The notes under the pieces: generated by a model
The model's database searches: none
Told to the model about the DNA's origin: nothing
The model's input: only the letters and a program-made list of their open reading frames with translations
Assembly (NCBI GenBank): GCA_964343805.1
Contig: CAYFLR010000122.1
Coordinates: 1 to 6,025, forward strand
DNA from: CAYFLR01 sp964343805
GTDB taxonomy: Bacteria > Bdellovibrionota_B > Oligoflexia > CAYFLR01
DNA: 6,025 nucleotides
Direction of reading: 5' to 3'
In this document: piece after piece, positions 5,985 to 6,025 of the stretch
How the letters are laid out: each line of letters opens with the position of its first letter
Numbering within the stretch: the first letter of the stretch is position 1
Position numbers and translations under genes: made by a program

Positions 5985-6025
5985 GATAAAAAGGAAGGGT
6001 TGAAGGAGGATAATCTATAATTAAC

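Larger units (their letters stand above)
5815..6025. other. Gene-free right end (211 bases)
   Basis: The stretch upstream of the RDD gene holds its ribosome binding site, a -10 box, the GC-rich hairpin with its T8 tract, and then AT-rich sequence. Near the edge, AAGGAGG (6003-6009, plus strand) is a perfect Shine-Dalgarno sequence, but no ATG, GTG or TTG follows within the 16 bases left, so it does not mark a gene start in the window. TATAAT is also present at 6016-6021 without a partner. Two minus-strand frames are open from the edge, ending at 5939 and 5872, but their translations look non-protein-like, so no gene is called here. Confidence 0.5.

Noticed and set aside
5922..6010. Riboswitch (ZTP, because of the CCGCCT string; guanidine or c-di-GMP types)
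   Set aside because: Only a short string matches; the conserved cores of these classes are not present.
5872..6025. Two minus-strand frames open from the right edge (ending at 5939 and 5872)
   Set aside because: The longer one has almost no lysine or glutamate and is rich in Pro, Ser and aromatic residues; both run through the structured GC-rich hairpin, so they are probably chance openings.
6003..6025. Perfect Shine-Dalgarno AAGGAGG suggesting a plus-strand gene start at the edge
   Set aside because: No ATG, GTG or TTG within usual spacing before the window ends.

Overview
The window is an AT-rich stretch of a Gram-negative-type bacterial chromosome. It carries five protein-coding genes, one of them cut by the left edge, and a compact GC-rich structured element at the right edge. 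Almost every product is an envelope protein: two lipoproteins, a polytopic glycosyltransferase-like membrane protein, a secreted TRAP-type solute-binding protein, and an RDD-family membrane protein with a soluble tail. The binding protein matches a subfamily I associate with deltaproteobacterial and Bdellovibrio-like genomes. A predatory or free-living member of that broad group is therefore a reasonable guess, but the lineage is an inference and cannot be fixed from this sequence.

Layout: (1) 1-440, minus strand: the N-terminal 146 residues of a lipoprotein whose coding frame runs off the left edge into a Gly-Ser repeat. (2) 441-644: a divergent intergenic region with candidate promoters on both strands. 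(3) 645-2432, plus strand: a GT39/ArnT-like GT-C membrane protein. (4) 2446-3480, plus strand, only 13 bases later: a TRAP transporter substrate-binding protein with a signal peptide; no TRAP permease gene is present. (5) 3561-4682, plus strand: an unrecognised lipoprotein whose C-terminal half resembles a papain/C39-like fold without the catalytic residues. (6) 4683-4731: a convergent gap with a weak terminator-like hairpin. (7) 4732-5814, minus strand: an RDD-domain membrane protein with an extra C-terminal domain. (8) 5815-6025: its upstream region, then a GC-rich imperfect hairpin next to an A8/T8 tract. On the minus strand this hairpin reads as an intrinsic terminator for something beyond the right edge; on the plus strand it folds even better because of a G-U pair.

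The plus-strand genes at 645, 2446 and possibly 3561 look like one transcription unit, but their predicted activities do not form a known pathway. No mobile element, CRISPR array, tRNA or intact rRNA is visible. I see no convincing new multi-gene system. The most unusual items are the structured element at the right edge, the peptidase-like lipoprotein without catalytic residues, the RDD plus tail architecture, and the lipoprotein cut by the left edge.
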